The notes: generated by a model not told the origin, from the sequence alone. A DNA stretch of 64,000 nt from Bacteroidetes bacterium UBA4414 (GCA_002389765.1 DGQM01000024.1:204413-268412); one strand, 5' to 3'. Positions 43,407 through 53,630 are shown, numbered from the stretch's first letter. Numbers and translations are program-made.

Positions 43407-44390
43407 ATGGCAGCGTTTCATACAAAAGATATATCTGGTAGCAGCTTTTTGGTAACAGGTGGTGCGGGGTTCATAGGTTCTCATATTACAGAATACCTGC
43501 TCAAAAATGGTGCAGGCAGGGTACGTGTGCTGGATAATCTGGCTACAGGATTTCAGAAAAATATAGACCTGTTTACAGGCTATAGCAATTTCGAGTTTAT
43601 GGAAGGTGATATCCGCGATTTTGAAACCTGTAAGAAAGCTTGTGAGGGTATAGATTATGTTACGCATCAGGCAGCATTGGGTTCTGTACCGCGTTCTGTA
43701 AAAGACCCTGTGACGAGCAATGAAGTGAATGTGAGTGGTTTTGTGAATATGATCACGGCGGCTAAAGATGCAGGCGTGAAGTCTTTTGTGTACGCATCTT
43801 CTTCTTCTGTATATGGCGATGAGCCTAACCTGCCAAAGGTTGAAGAGAGGGTAGGCAACCCATTATCTCCGTATGCTGTAACGAAAAAGACCAATGAGTT
43901 GTATGCAGATACGTTTGCAAAGCTCTACGGAATGAAAATAGTAGGACTGCGTTACTTCAACGTATTTGGGCCTCGCCAAGACCCTGACGGTCCGTATGCG
44001 GCTGTAATACCTTTGTTTGTAAGTGGTATCATTAATCAGACACCTGTATATATAAATGGTGATGGTGAGCAGACGCGCGACTTTACTTTTGTAGACAATG
44101 CCGTACAGGCCAATGTACGTGGTATGTTGTGCGACAATCAGGAAGCATTTGGTAAAGCTTATAACGTAGCAGTAGGTGAAAATTTCTCTGTAAACCTGTT
44201 ATACACTGCTATCCGCGATATGCTGGGCCTACAACACGAAGCTACCTATAGGGAAGAGCGTGCAGGTGATATCCGCAATTCGCTGGCAGATATTACAAAA
44301 GCAAGAACATTGCTTGGCTATGAGCCTACACAACGCTTTATGGATGGCCTGACACTGACGGTGGCCTTCTTCAAAGAAATGTATAGCTAA
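43407..44390 (+). CDS. UDP-GlcNAc/GlcNAcA 4-epimerase-like SDR (WbpP type)
   Basis: This 327-residue SDR has the NAD-binding GGAGFIGSHI (about 18-27), then HQAALGSVPRSVKDP, the catalytic SSSVYG and YAVTKK (SYxxxK), and RYFNVFGPRQDPDGPYAAVIP. The substrate loop GSVPRS is the one seen in WbpP/Gne-type UDP-N-acetylhexosamine 4-epimerases rather than in GalE. It would supply UDP-GalNAc or UDP-GalNAcA to the polysaccharide locus that begins here. Its stop codon overlaps that of the convergent glycosyltransferase. Confidence 0.87.
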   Translation: MAAFHTKDISGSSFLVTGGAGFIGSHITEYLLKNGAGRVRVLDNLATGFQKNIDLFTGYSNFEFMEGDIRDFETCKKACEGIDYVTHQAALGSVPRSVKDPVTSNEVNVSGFVNMITAAKDAGVKSFVYASSSSVYGDEPNLPKVEERVGNPLSPYAVTKKTNELYADTFAKLYGMKIVGLRYFNVFGPRQDPDGPYAAVIPLFVSGIINQTPVYINGDGEQTRDFTFVDNAVQANVRGMLCDNQEAFGKAYNVAVGENFSVNLLYTAIRDMLGLQHEATYREERAGDIRNSLADITKARTLLGYEPTQRFMDGLTLTVAFFKEMYS

Positions 44391-45637
44391 AAAGAGTCTT
44401 CTAGAGAAGATGGAACCGGGCGGCCAAAACGGTCTCGGTAGTTAACCCCTTTTTTATCGAGTAGTGAATAGTAGTATTCGCTCATATCTCCTACCAAGCG
44501 CTGGTAAGAGAATTTGCTTTGCACAAAATTACGGCCCTGCGTACCAAAATAGGTGCGCATTTCGGGCTTGTTGATGAGTTGCAATAATGCTTCTGCAAAT
44601 ATATCGGCATCATTAGGTTCTGTAATAAAACCACAAAGATTATCAGTCACCACATCTGCCACACCGCCCACATTGGTAGATACTACAGGGCGAGATGCTG
44701 CCTGTGCTTCTATCAATGATACAGGTGTACCCTCGTTGTGAGAAGTAAGTGCAACAATATCCAAACCTGCCAGCACAACATCCATATCTGTTTGCCATGA
44801 GGTACAGATAGCAGTTGCCTCGCGTGGATTTTCAGGATAATAAGCATAGTCTATGCCCGCTTCTCGAAACTCTGCTTCCATTTGCGGGCGCATATCGCCA
44901 TCACCTATTACCACAAACTTTACACGGGCAGATGTTTGCTCCAGCACCCTTTTAGCTGCCGCTACAAACAAGCTATGGTTTTTAACCGGTACTACACGGC
45001 CTATGATGCCGATTGCAATATCACCATCAAAAAGGTTGTACTTCTGGCGAAACTCTGCACGTTTTATATCCTGATGTAATTGAAACTTATCGAGGTCGAG
45101 GCCTAGCTGAATGATTTTCATTTTTTCAGCAGGGCATATTTTGTAGATGTTTGAAAGCTCTTGTTTTTGCAATTCGCTGATGGCTATAATACCCGTTGAG
45201 CGTTTAGCAAGGTAGCGTTCTATCTGTATGAAAGTATTCGTCTTCCACTTGTTGAAATAGCTATGGAATACGTGTCCATGAAATGTGTGAACGATAACGG
45301 GTACATTGCATGCATCTGCTGCCAGACGGCCTATCACACCCGATTTTGCGGCATGTGTATGCACTACATCGGGGCGGAATTTTTCAATAAGTCTTTTGAT
45401 TTTTTTATAAGCAATGCCATCATCTACCGGGCTGATACTGCGTTTCATTTCAGGTACCTCTACAGGTGTAATGCCGAGATCCATACTAAGGTGGTCTGCA
45501 TCCTGTTCGTGGTCGTCTTTGCCACCAATCACCAGCATGGTTTCAAATTCAGGTGCCATATACTTGGTAAGGTACGTGGCATTGATGGCAGGACCGCCTA
45601 TAATTAACCTGTTTAGTATTCTTAAAACCCGTGGCAT
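44387..45637 (-). CDS. Glycosyltransferase family 4
   Basis: This 416-residue GT-B protein has an N-terminal Rossmann half with VVHTHAAKSGVIGRLAA and VIVHTFHGHVFHSYF (about 92-130). The nucleotide-sugar half has GIIGRVVPVKNHSLFVAAAKRV and the GT4 motif LTSHNEGTPVSLIEAQAASRPVVSTNVGG. It is a retaining glycosyltransferase of unknown sugar specificity, cytoplasmic or membrane-associated. It lies 59 nt downstream of the asnB gene on its right, so it is probably cotranscribed with it. Confidence 0.9.
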   Translation of the reverse strand: MPRVLRILNRLIIGGPAINATYLTKYMAPEFETMLVIGGKDDHEQDADHLSMDLGITPVEVPEMKRSISPVDDGIAYKKIKRLIEKFRPDVVHTHAAKSGVIGRLAADACNVPVIVHTFHGHVFHSYFNKWKTNTFIQIERYLAKRSTGIIAISELQKQELSNIYKICPAEKMKIIQLGLDLDKFQLHQDIKRAEFRQKYNLFDGDIAIGIIGRVVPVKNHSLFVAAAKRVLEQTSARVKFVVIGDGDMRPQMEAEFREAGIDYAYYPENPREATAICTSWQTDMDVVLAGLDIVALTSHNEGTPVSLIEAQAASRPVVSTNVGGVADVVTDNLCGFITEPNDADIFAEALLQLINKPEMRTYFGTQGRNFVQSKFSYQRLVGDMSEYYYSLLDKKGVNYRDRFGRPVPSSLEDSF

Positions 45638-45696
45638 GTATAGCTTATAACGGGGTTAAAATTACGATATATATGCAAGGAATAAAAGTATAAAAC

Positions 45697-47607
45697 CTAG
45701 TTGTAGTACTTTTTCCACCAGTATTGGAATACTATCAGTGCCCATATAGTAGCATGGCTGTCTTCAGGGTTTGCACTATGTAGTTTTTTCTTCAGTTGTT
45801 CTATAGCAACAGGGTTAAATATCCCTTGTTGTTCAACAAAAGACTTGCTTAACAAGTCATCGTTTATCAACCCCCACAGCTCTTTGCGAAACCAATCGAG
45901 CAATGGTATTTCAAAACCATGTTTAGGGCGGTTGTATATTTCCTCGGGCAGCATACTGCGGAAAGCATCCTGTACGATTCTTTTCTTCATGCTGCTATCT
46001 ACTTTGTAGTCTACAGGCAGCGAGAATGCAAAGTCCACTACTTTGTAGTCTAGGAACGGGCTGCGTACTTCCAGACTATTGGCCATGCTCATCATATCTA
46101 CCTTCACCAGCATATCGCTCTGTAGTACAAGGTCCATATCAGTAAGCAATACTTCGTTGAAATCGCCTGTTTTGAAGTGTTTCAGTATTTCACTTCGTTG
46201 TTGTTTAAACACAGCATCATTTACCTGTGCCCTCGACTTGTCTGATAACAATGCACCCGCCTGTGCAGGGGTATTGAATGAAGCCCAGCGCCAGTAACGG
46301 TCGCTTTCGGAAAGGCTTGCACCTTCTGCAAAACGGTTCAATTGACGGAAGAGATTGGTAAATTTATTATTGCGGCTACGCGGTAATGCTTTCCATACGG
46401 GTGCACCAAGTTTCACCATTGTATTCAGTAACGATTGCTGGCAAATTTTCCACTCGGCAGCATGCTTGTTGTAGCCTGCAAATACTTCATCGCCACCATC
46501 ACCACTTAGTGCTACGGTAACGTGTTTGCGGGTATGGTAACAAAGTATGTATTCTGGAATGGCAGAAGAATCTGCAAAAGGTTCATCCAGATAGTCGAGC
46601 ACACTATACACATGCTCTAAGAAGTTGTCTGTAGAGAGTGAGAATACCGTGTGATTGGTTTTATACTTCTCTGCTACCAGTTTGGCATATTTCGTTTCAT
46701 CAAAAAACGGATTGTCTTTGTAGCCGATAGAAAAAGTATTCAGCTTATCGGTATGCCTGCTTGCCAATGCAACGATAACAGAAGAATCTATACCACCACT
46801 TAGGAAAGCCCCCAGCGGCACATCGGCTATCATACGCTCCTGTACGGCTATATCCATGTGTTGCACCAGCATTTGTTGTGCTGTGGCATAGTCGTATTTA
46901 TTGTAAGATGCTTTGTCTATCTGTATTTCGTAATAGGCTTTTATTTCTTTTACACCATCTGCATCACAAATCATGTAATGTCCTTGTGGCAACTTAGCTA
47001 CCCCTTCCAGCATGCTTTGTGGCTGCGGTATATAGTTGAGCTGCAGGTATTGGTACAGTGTAGTATAGTTGATGGTTTTTGGAATATTCCATTCCAGCAA
47101 GGCCTTTATTTCTGAAGCAAAAGCAATATGCTCTTCTGTAGCATGGTACACGAGTGGCTTTTTGCCAAAGCGATCTCGGGCTATTATCATACGCCCCGTT
47201 TCCGTATCATAAAAGCTAAAAGCAAAGAAACCTGCCAGCCACTCTATACAACTTTCGCCATACTTTATTAGCAGATACAGCAGTATTTCAGTATCGGAGG
47301 TAGTTTGGGCACCACCTATGTGTTGCCATACATCCTGCAGATATTCGTCTGAAAGTTCTTTGTAATTAAATATCTCACCATTGAAAACGATAGTGTACCT
47401 TCCCGTTACATCCGTCATTGGTTGAGATGCTCCGTTGGAAGTATCGATGATGGATAAACGACGGTGACCAAGCGCTACGTTTTTATGTGTATAAACATTG
47501 CCTGTATCGGGACCTCGAAGCAATAATTTGTCTGTCGATTGTGTTATTTTTGTAAGGTTGGATGCAGCGTTAGCCTTGAAAGCGTAATAACCTGTAATAC
47601 CACACAT
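45697..47607 (-). CDS. asnB: AsnB-type glutamine amidotransferase, first copy in the polysaccharide locus
   Basis: This 636-residue class II amidotransferase starts at MCGITGYY so that Cys2 is the nucleophile; the frame upstream encodes a spurious hydrophobic stretch. The glutaminase domain spans about 2-190 (RGPDTGNV, VFNGEIFNYKEL). The synthetase domain has the PP-loop SGGIDSS at 270-276 and SGDGGDEVFAGYNKH. Classical members make asparagine. Within this locus it could instead amidate a uronic acid, as proposed for WbpS-like enzymes of O-antigen clusters. Confidence 0.88.
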   Translation of the reverse strand: MCGITGYYAFKANAASNLTKITQSTDKLLLRGPDTGNVYTHKNVALGHRRLSIIDTSNGASQPMTDVTGRYTIVFNGEIFNYKELSDEYLQDVWQHIGGAQTTSDTEILLYLLIKYGESCIEWLAGFFAFSFYDTETGRMIIARDRFGKKPLVYHATEEHIAFASEIKALLEWNIPKTINYTTLYQYLQLNYIPQPQSMLEGVAKLPQGHYMICDADGVKEIKAYYEIQIDKASYNKYDYATAQQMLVQHMDIAVQERMIADVPLGAFLSGGIDSSVIVALASRHTDKLNTFSIGYKDNPFFDETKYAKLVAEKYKTNHTVFSLSTDNFLEHVYSVLDYLDEPFADSSAIPEYILCYHTRKHVTVALSGDGGDEVFAGYNKHAAEWKICQQSLLNTMVKLGAPVWKALPRSRNNKFTNLFRQLNRFAEGASLSESDRYWRWASFNTPAQAGALLSDKSRAQVNDAVFKQQRSEILKHFKTGDFNEVLLTDMDLVLQSDMLVKVDMMSMANSLEVRSPFLDYKVVDFAFSLPVDYKVDSSMKKRIVQDAFRSMLPEEIYNRPKHGFEIPLLDWFRKELWGLINDDLLSKSFVEQQGIFNPVAIEQLKKKLHSANPEDSHATIWALIVFQYWWKKYYN

Positions 47608-47661
47608 GATACAGACAAATAGTAGTGAGAAAGTTAGTAATAATGAAATTTTAAAAACCTG

Positions 47662-49032
47662 ATGCAAGATAGCAATCAATTTATTACGTTGCTCGACTAT
47701 TTGCTGCTTCCTTTCTATTTGGGCATCATTTACCTGATAGCTATCAAAATACGGGACTCAAGGTATCCGCCGGGGCATAAATGGAGACCATACTTCTTGC
47801 CGGGGCTTACTGCTAAGATTGGTGGTGCTATATTCATCGGGTTGATTTATCAGTACTATTATGGCGGCGGTGGGGATACGGTAAACTATTTCAGGCACGC
47901 AGAGGTTATCAACTGGTCATTCAGTGAGTCTTTCAATAAATGGCTGAATTTGATATTACACATACCTAAGTGGTACGACCCTGCATACTATGGCAAGTAT
48001 ATATCACAAATGACGTGGTATTATGAAGGGCCTACCGAGTATGTGGTGTGCTGCATCATTGCATTCCTAGGCATCTTTACGTTTACTACTTACCTGCCAA
48101 CAGCTGTGTTGCTTGGTACACTTGCCTTTACAGGTATGTGGGCGCTGTTCAGAACATTTGCTACGCAATACCCGCTGTATACAAAACAGATAGCCATTTG
48201 TGTATTGTATATACCAAGTACAGTAATGTGGGGGTCGGGTATCTTTAAAGATACAGTGTGTATGTTCGGGCTTGGGTGGCTTACATATGGGGTGTTCCGA
48301 CTTATTATTAATCGCGATTTCAGCTTCGGTGCCATAGCGCTTACCATAGCCAGTTTTTACCTGATAGTATCTATCAAAGTATATATCATCATGGCATTCC
48401 TACCGGCATTGTTGCTGTGGGTAATGTTCTCCTACTCTCAAAAAATACGCAGTGCATTTGGTAGGTTTTTGTTGAAGTTATTGGTAGTAGGTGGTGCAGC
48501 GGGTGGCTTTCTGGCTATTACGGCACAGTTTGCCAGTTCGTTGGGTAAATACTCGCTGGAGAATGTGGCACAAACATCTTATGTAACGAGTACGTACATC
48601 GCATCAGTATCAGACGAAGGCTCTGCTTATGATTTAGGAACAATGGATCCATCTTTTGGTGGAATGATTAAGAAATTCCCGCAAGCGGTAGTTGTATCGC
48701 TCTTCCGTCCTTATATATGGGAAACCAGAAAAGTGATGCAAATGCTGAATGCATTGGAAGCAGCGATGTTTCTCTGGGTGACGATAAAAGTGCTGCTAAC
48801 TATCGGACCGCGACGAACGTGGCGAACTATATCTGCAGATCCTACCATACAGTTCTGCCTCATCTTTGCCATCATCTTTGCTTTTGCGGTGGGTATATCT
48901 TCGGGTAACTTTGGTGCGTTATCGCGTTATCGCATACCTGCACTACCTTTCTATGGTATTGCCATGATGCTGATATACTATAAGAATAACAGCCTGGATA
49001 AAAATATTTTCTCGTTAAGATTGCGTGGCTAA
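47662..49032 (+). CDS. Polytopic membrane protein of the polysaccharide locus, possible polymerase
   Basis: This 456-residue protein has about ten predicted TM helices and a periplasmic-type segment at about 75-125 (GDTVNYFRHAEVINWSFSE, YEGPTEYV). A conserved-looking PSTVMWGSGIFKDTVCMFGLGW lies at about 187-208. TM count, length and place among glycosyltransferases fit a Wzy-like O-antigen or EPS polymerase, but there is no family signature I can name. It is the only plus-strand gene in this part of the locus and starts 54 nt from the divergent asnB. Confidence 0.7.
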   Translation: MQDSNQFITLLDYLLLPFYLGIIYLIAIKIRDSRYPPGHKWRPYFLPGLTAKIGGAIFIGLIYQYYYGGGGDTVNYFRHAEVINWSFSESFNKWLNLILHIPKWYDPAYYGKYISQMTWYYEGPTEYVVCCIIAFLGIFTFTTYLPTAVLLGTLAFTGMWALFRTFATQYPLYTKQIAICVLYIPSTVMWGSGIFKDTVCMFGLGWLTYGVFRLIINRDFSFGAIALTIASFYLIVSIKVYIIMAFLPALLLWVMFSYSQKIRSAFGRFLLKLLVVGGAAGGFLAITAQFASSLGKYSLENVAQTSYVTSTYIASVSDEGSAYDLGTMDPSFGGMIKKFPQAVVVSLFRPYIWETRKVMQMLNALEAAMFLWVTIKVLLTIGPRRTWRTISADPTIQFCLIFAIIFAFAVGISSGNFGALSRYRIPALPFYGIAMMLIYYKNNSLDKNIFSLRLRG

Positions 49033-49036
49033 CTGC

Positions 49037-50113
49037 TTAGCTGAATAGCTGCAAGAAAGTTGTGTGTTGTGATTGTGTGCTGTAAGATTGCAGCATATAT
49101 TCCTGTCCGGCTTTGCCCATGTCTGCACGTTTTTGTGCATCAGTTATCAGTAGCTTTATGTATTGCTTCCAGTCTGCATCGTTATTACAGAGGTAGCCAT
49201 TGATGTCTTCTTGTATGATAACTTTATTAACACCCACAGGGCTGGCAAGTGCAGGTATTGCTAGTGATAAGTATTGTATCAGCTTGAAGCCACATTTGCC
49301 CTCGCTCCAGGCATCTGCTTGTAGTGGCATAATGCCAACATCCATTCTCAATAGATCCTGAATTTCTGTAGCGGCACTCCATGGTACAAACTGAAAATTC
49401 TTAAGTGGTAGCTCAGGGTTTTTATCTGCAATGACAAGGAATGTAAAATCTATTTCTTCCTGCAGCTCTTTGATGATGCTTACAATATTATCGAGGTATT
49501 GCAGGGTAGAGTGGCTGCCAGTCCACCCAACAACAGGTTTGTGATTGCCGTGTTGCTTGGTGCCTTTATGCATACGCTCCATGTCTACACACGTAGGCAT
49601 CAGTACAGCATTGCTGTTGTATTGCAAAGCATAGTTGCGGAGGTAATCATTGCCCGCAGCTATTTTGTAAGACCACTTTATGATGTGCTTTATTTTCCAA
49701 AAGCATTTCAGTTTTGCAGCTATACTGTTTTCGCTACTGGTATTGGCAATCCATATCGCATCATCGTAGTCGAAAATCATTTTCTTGCGCCACAGTTTCG
49801 CCACAACCCATTCAAATATAGGTGGGCCTAATGGTGCAGCTTCTCGATGCACAAATACATAGTCGTAACCATGTACATCTATCAATACAGTTTTGAGGCG
49901 CTTCAGGTATCCTTTTACAATGCCCCATGCTTTCTGAAAAACAGAGCCTTGTTTATAAAGGTGTTGCCAGGTGGCATCGTCCATAAAAGGAACAATGCGA
50001 TATTGTATGTCTGCCTGTTTTAAATATGGTTCAAACAGCTCGACACGGAAGCGCTGCGAAGGTGCTTTGCCAAGTGGATAAGGAACCAGCAATAAAACTT
50101 TAGGCGTACTCAT
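49037..50113 (-). CDS. Glycosyltransferase (GT4-like)
   Basis: This 358-residue GT-B protein opens KVLLLVPYPLGKAPSQRFRVELF, has FVHREAAPLGPPIFEWV and DYDDAIW in the N-terminal half, and VGWTGSHSTLQYL and GIMPLQADAWSEGKCGFKLIQYLSLAIPALASPVG in the C-terminal half. That last stretch replaces the usual E-x7-E GT4 motif with a KCGFK variant. It is last in the minus-strand operon, 1 nt overlapping the next gene. Confidence 0.85.
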   Translation of the reverse strand: MSTPKVLLLVPYPLGKAPSQRFRVELFEPYLKQADIQYRIVPFMDDATWQHLYKQGSVFQKAWGIVKGYLKRLKTVLIDVHGYDYVFVHREAAPLGPPIFEWVVAKLWRKKMIFDYDDAIWIANTSSENSIAAKLKCFWKIKHIIKWSYKIAAGNDYLRNYALQYNSNAVLMPTCVDMERMHKGTKQHGNHKPVVGWTGSHSTLQYLDNIVSIIKELQEEIDFTFLVIADKNPELPLKNFQFVPWSAATEIQDLLRMDVGIMPLQADAWSEGKCGFKLIQYLSLAIPALASPVGVNKVIIQEDINGYLCNNDADWKQYIKLLITDAQKRADMGKAGQEYMLQSYSTQSQHTTFLQLFS

Positions 50114-51210
50114 TATGATGCAAGTATAGCTTCAAATTCTTGTATAAAATGCGCTTTGCTGAATTTATTGCGAACATACGCTTTGCCAGCTTCAGCATAT
50201 TCTTTTCTTGTAGATGGATTGTTAGCCAACGTAAGTATAGCATTGGCCATAGCATCTATATCTGCAACAGGTACTAATAAACCTGTTTGCTTGTCTGCAA
50301 TCACTTCCTCCGGCCCGCCGCATTTGGTTGCAATAACAGCAGTGCCATAATACGCAGCTTCTAGGCAGGTCATGGATAGCGATTCGGAATTAGAGAAGTT
50401 TAATAGGATGTCAGCAGCCTTTATTTCTGCTTCTACATTGCTGTTGAAGTCTGCAAACTGAACAACATCTTCCAGCCCCTGTTCTTTTACTTTGTCTATC
50501 AGTGTTTGTTTGAAATCCCGATTCTTCTCAAGCCCCATGTCACCACCTGTATACTTCATGCGCAACTGTTTATTGTGTTGATATGCGTGGATGAAGGCTT
50601 CTAAAGCATAATCCTGCCCCTTGCCACGTATATAGTTAGAGAGGTACAGTAGTTGTGTAGTGCCGGTATCTGTTTTACTTGTGCTTATATATTCTGTAAG
50701 ATTTGCTGGGTCGTAAAGGCGAACAGTATTCTTGTTGATTGGCAATTCTTTTAATACAGTATCTGAAACTGCAATAACACGATGGCTGTATTTCTGTGCG
50801 AAGAATGTCCACATCTTTCTGAATGGACCGGGCATAGCCGATGGTACAAAACGAACATACGTAATCAGCTTGCCTTTGTATCCAAATATTTTAAGGAATG
50901 CGCCAATGAGATTATAGAAGTCATTCATTTGCACAACATCTATTTTCTCTTTCTTTATTATACGACTTACTTTGTAGGTGTTCAGTAAAAGCATGAAAGG
51001 GTAAAGAAAGATAGATGCAGATTTGCGTATCTCCAGCATCTCGATTGTATGATACGGTATGCTGTTGGCTTCGAGGTTGGCTTTTACTTTGCTTTGTGGA
51101 TGAATAATGAAAGTAAACTTATGTTTGTCTGACAAGAGCATAGCCTCGCTAAGTGCGCATTTAAATGCACCTGTGAAAGCAAGTGAGTTGTCTATTATCA
51201 GAATGTTCAT
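50113..51210 (-). CDS. Glycosyltransferase family 4
   Basis: This 365-residue GT-B protein has DVVQMNDFYNLIGAFL and RVIAVSDTVLKEL in the N-terminal half. In the donor half it has LLYLSNYIRGKGQDYALEAF and LLNFSNSESLSMTCLEAAYYGTAVIATKCGGPEEVI, the GT4 E-x7-E region. It uses an unknown donor sugar. It overlaps the following gene by 1 nt and starts 1 nt from the preceding one. Confidence 0.9.
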   Translation of the reverse strand: MNILIIDNSLAFTGAFKCALSEAMLLSDKHKFTFIIHPQSKVKANLEANSIPYHTIEMLEIRKSASIFLYPFMLLLNTYKVSRIIKKEKIDVVQMNDFYNLIGAFLKIFGYKGKLITYVRFVPSAMPGPFRKMWTFFAQKYSHRVIAVSDTVLKELPINKNTVRLYDPANLTEYISTSKTDTGTTQLLYLSNYIRGKGQDYALEAFIHAYQHNKQLRMKYTGGDMGLEKNRDFKQTLIDKVKEQGLEDVVQFADFNSNVEAEIKAADILLNFSNSESLSMTCLEAAYYGTAVIATKCGGPEEVIADKQTGLLVPVADIDAMANAILTLANNPSTRKEYAEAGKAYVRNKFSKAHFIQEFEAILAS

Positions 51211-51211
51211 C

Positions 51212-52414
51212 TTAGTTGTCTATTACATTTTTCCACTGTTGCAGCATAGACTGTAGTGTAAAACGTTTTGTGAGTTTTTCAAATTCATTTTTTGATGGTG
51301 CAGGTTGCTGCAACCATTTTACAATAGCGCCTGTCCACAGTTGTTGTGTTTTGTCATTAAGGTGGTTGACCATAGGCAGTAAAGTTCCTACAGGTGTATC
51401 AATGCTATAGTCAATTGGTTCTTTGGGTAAATCAGGTACATTCAGTATTTCTCTTGGTCCTGTAGGGCAGTCTGTGGATACCACAGGGATGCCACATATC
51501 AATGCCTCTGCAAGAACATTTGGGAAGCCTTCCCACGAAGACGTTAGTGCAAACAGTTTGCTGTGTTTGTAGTATTTGAAGGCATTTTGCTGAAACCCCA
51601 TCAGATAGACATCAGCTTCTGCCTTTTTCTCAGTTTGCCAATCACAAGCTTTTAAACCCAATTGATTGCATAACTCAATAAACGGTTCTTTCAATTCCCC
51701 ATCACCCAATATCATTACACGAGCATCAACAGATTTTTTTACTGTTTTAAGTATACGGATGAGCTTATCCTGCTCTTTTGCAACATGCAGTCGTCCCGAT
51801 GTTATGATGACCGGTTTAGAAAATATGGCAGCTTCTTCCGTTGTTAATGCTTCGTTGCTTTTATGAATGATATCATCTATCTCGTAAAAATTATAGATGG
51901 TAGTAAGACGTTCTCTGCGTATCCCAAAATGTTCGTGCAGTTCATCCGTCAATGCATCTGTTACACAAACTATCTGATTGGCTTTTCTGTACAAGCGTGG
52001 TATCAGTAATTGCTTCCTGATTTCGCCCATTGCACCACTTATTACTTTGTCGTGCATTTTAGAGCCACGTATGCTCAGTACTACTTTCTCTTTTCCTTTG
52101 GTCAATATGTTTACATAATCGGGGCCTTCCAGAAAGCTGATAGACGTATCAATCTTTAAATCTTTTTTCAGTTGTTTCAGCTTTTGCAGTCGATATCTCC
52201 ATGCTTTTATCTTGCCTACTACGCCGCTGTATACAGGAGGGTCTATGAATACTACATTTTTGCAAGTCTTGTAAAACTTCTCTCTATCCGTTCCTGAAAG
52301 TATGCAAAGTGTAACGTTGTAGCCTTCCTGCTCCAGATAATAACTTAGCAGTGAGATAGAGCGTTCTGCTCCCCCCTTGCCCAATTCAGATCCGAGTAGT
52401 AGTACATTTTCCAT
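51212..52414 (-). CDS. Glycosyltransferase family 4
   Basis: This 400-residue GT-B protein opens VLLLGSELGKGGAERSISLLSYYLEQEGYNV, the acceptor-side signature (GGAER) of GT4 enzymes acting on lipid-linked oligosaccharides. The donor half has VIITSGRLHVAKEQDKLI and LTSSWEGFPNVLAEALICGIPVVSTDCPTGPREIL. It resembles PglA/PglH/WbnH-like GalNAc or GlcNAc transferases. The stop is 1 nt from the next start, consistent with the operon. Confidence 0.9.
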   Translation of the reverse strand: MENVLLLGSELGKGGAERSISLLSYYLEQEGYNVTLCILSGTDREKFYKTCKNVVFIDPPVYSGVVGKIKAWRYRLQKLKQLKKDLKIDTSISFLEGPDYVNILTKGKEKVVLSIRGSKMHDKVISGAMGEIRKQLLIPRLYRKANQIVCVTDALTDELHEHFGIRRERLTTIYNFYEIDDIIHKSNEALTTEEAAIFSKPVIITSGRLHVAKEQDKLIRILKTVKKSVDARVMILGDGELKEPFIELCNQLGLKACDWQTEKKAEADVYLMGFQQNAFKYYKHSKLFALTSSWEGFPNVLAEALICGIPVVSTDCPTGPREILNVPDLPKEPIDYSIDTPVGTLLPMVNHLNDKTQQLWTGAIVKWLQQPAPSKNEFEKLTKRFTLQSMLQQWKNVIDN

Positions 52415-52418
52415 TTAG

Positions 52419-53609
52419 TTATGCTTTGCTTTCCAGATAGTTTGCCAGTTCTTGCATAAAGGATTCCATGCTATAGTTTTCTATATTATATCTGGCGTAT
52501 TCTCCGGTCTGGTTGCAAATATCTCTATTGTTGTATGCAAATAATATGCGCTCTTTTATAGCATCTTTATCCCTAATAGGAATTACCCAGCATCCGGGGT
52601 TGTTTCTGGTTAATAGTTCATAAGAACCGCAGTGGTCTGTAATGATACTGGGTACACTGTTAAATGCAGCTTCAAGCGGTGTAGAAGGTCCTGCATCTAC
52701 AAGACTTGGTACTACTAGTAAATCGAGTTGCTGCATGAATGCCGGCACATCGGCAATGTGTCCATGCCATTTTACATTTACCAAACCTTTGAAGTGTGCA
52801 TCAATATAGTTTTTCATTGGCTCATCCGCATTGCCACCAATATGTAGTGTTATGTTTTGAGTGCCAAGCTCATTAATATCTTGCCATGCAGCTAACAAGT
52901 AGTGCAAGCCTTTTAGCAATACAGTATATGCTATATACCCTACATGAAACGTTTGATCATTTTTAGCAGTAGTTGTTGCAGGCTTTAAGTCCGGTGTCAT
53001 GTGCCCAACAATAGTTACTATTTCAGCATTATGTTTTGCTTCCTTGTAAGATGCGAGTACTACGGGATGTGGCGCAATTACTTTATCTACGTATTGAACG
53101 CTTTGGTTATAATAATTCAGTCTTTTTTTATAAGTATATGCATCCGTTGCGTGTATGCCTGTTTTTTTATTTTCTTCATCTACTATATTGAAGATGTAAT
53201 TTTCTTCGGGTGTGCCGGGTAATAGTACCACCAACATTCCAAGTTTTTTAGCTCTTCTGAATGTGCGTTGCATAAATGGATTGGTAGAGAACAGAATGCC
53301 TGTATCTCTCTTTAAACGCCACTGGCAAAACCAATCAAACAAGACTTCCTGCAGATATCTGGACTTATATGCAGGTATTGATAGTATTGCCACCAACTTA
53401 TTTATTGCAAATAAGTAGTAGCGAGAGAATGCAGATACGGATTGTGTAGGGAACGCTGTGTCAAATTTTCCCTTTGAGTGTACTACAAAGTTTTTCAATA
53501 TCCCTCTTTTCTGTAGTTCCTTTGAAAGCATAAAGCCCAATCGTGCCATCCCTGCGCCGGAACTTGCAGAAAGCGATTGAAAGGATACCACCTGAATTTT
53601 CTTGCTCAT
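52419..53609 (-). CDS. Glycosyltransferase, paralog of the gene at 55503
   Basis: This 396-residue GT-B protein begins with VVSFQSLSASSGAGMARLGFMLSKEL; the gene on the other side of asnB begins almost identically. Both continue with SKGKF, VLPGTPEENYI or its equivalent, AVDAYTYxKR, LKGLHYLLAAW and VVPSLVDAGPSTPLEAA. The pair arose by duplication and now brackets an AsnB-type enzyme. Sugar specificity is unknown; the two may add related sugars in successive steps. Confidence 0.87.
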   Translation of the reverse strand: MSKKIQVVSFQSLSASSGAGMARLGFMLSKELQKRGILKNFVVHSKGKFDTAFPTQSVSAFSRYYLFAINKLVAILSIPAYKSRYLQEVLFDWFCQWRLKRDTGILFSTNPFMQRTFRRAKKLGMLVVLLPGTPEENYIFNIVDEENKKTGIHATDAYTYKKRLNYYNQSVQYVDKVIAPHPVVLASYKEAKHNAEIVTIVGHMTPDLKPATTTAKNDQTFHVGYIAYTVLLKGLHYLLAAWQDINELGTQNITLHIGGNADEPMKNYIDAHFKGLVNVKWHGHIADVPAFMQQLDLLVVPSLVDAGPSTPLEAAFNSVPSIITDHCGSYELLTRNNPGCWVIPIRDKDAIKERILFAYNNRDICNQTGEYARYNIENYSMESFMQELANYLESKA

Positions 53610-53630
53610 CAGTTTCTTACGTTTAATTGA

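Noticed and set aside
47608..47679. Hydrophobic N-terminal extension of the first AsnB protein
   Set aside because: Class II amidotransferases need Cys at position 2 after Met removal; only the internal MCGITG start provides it.
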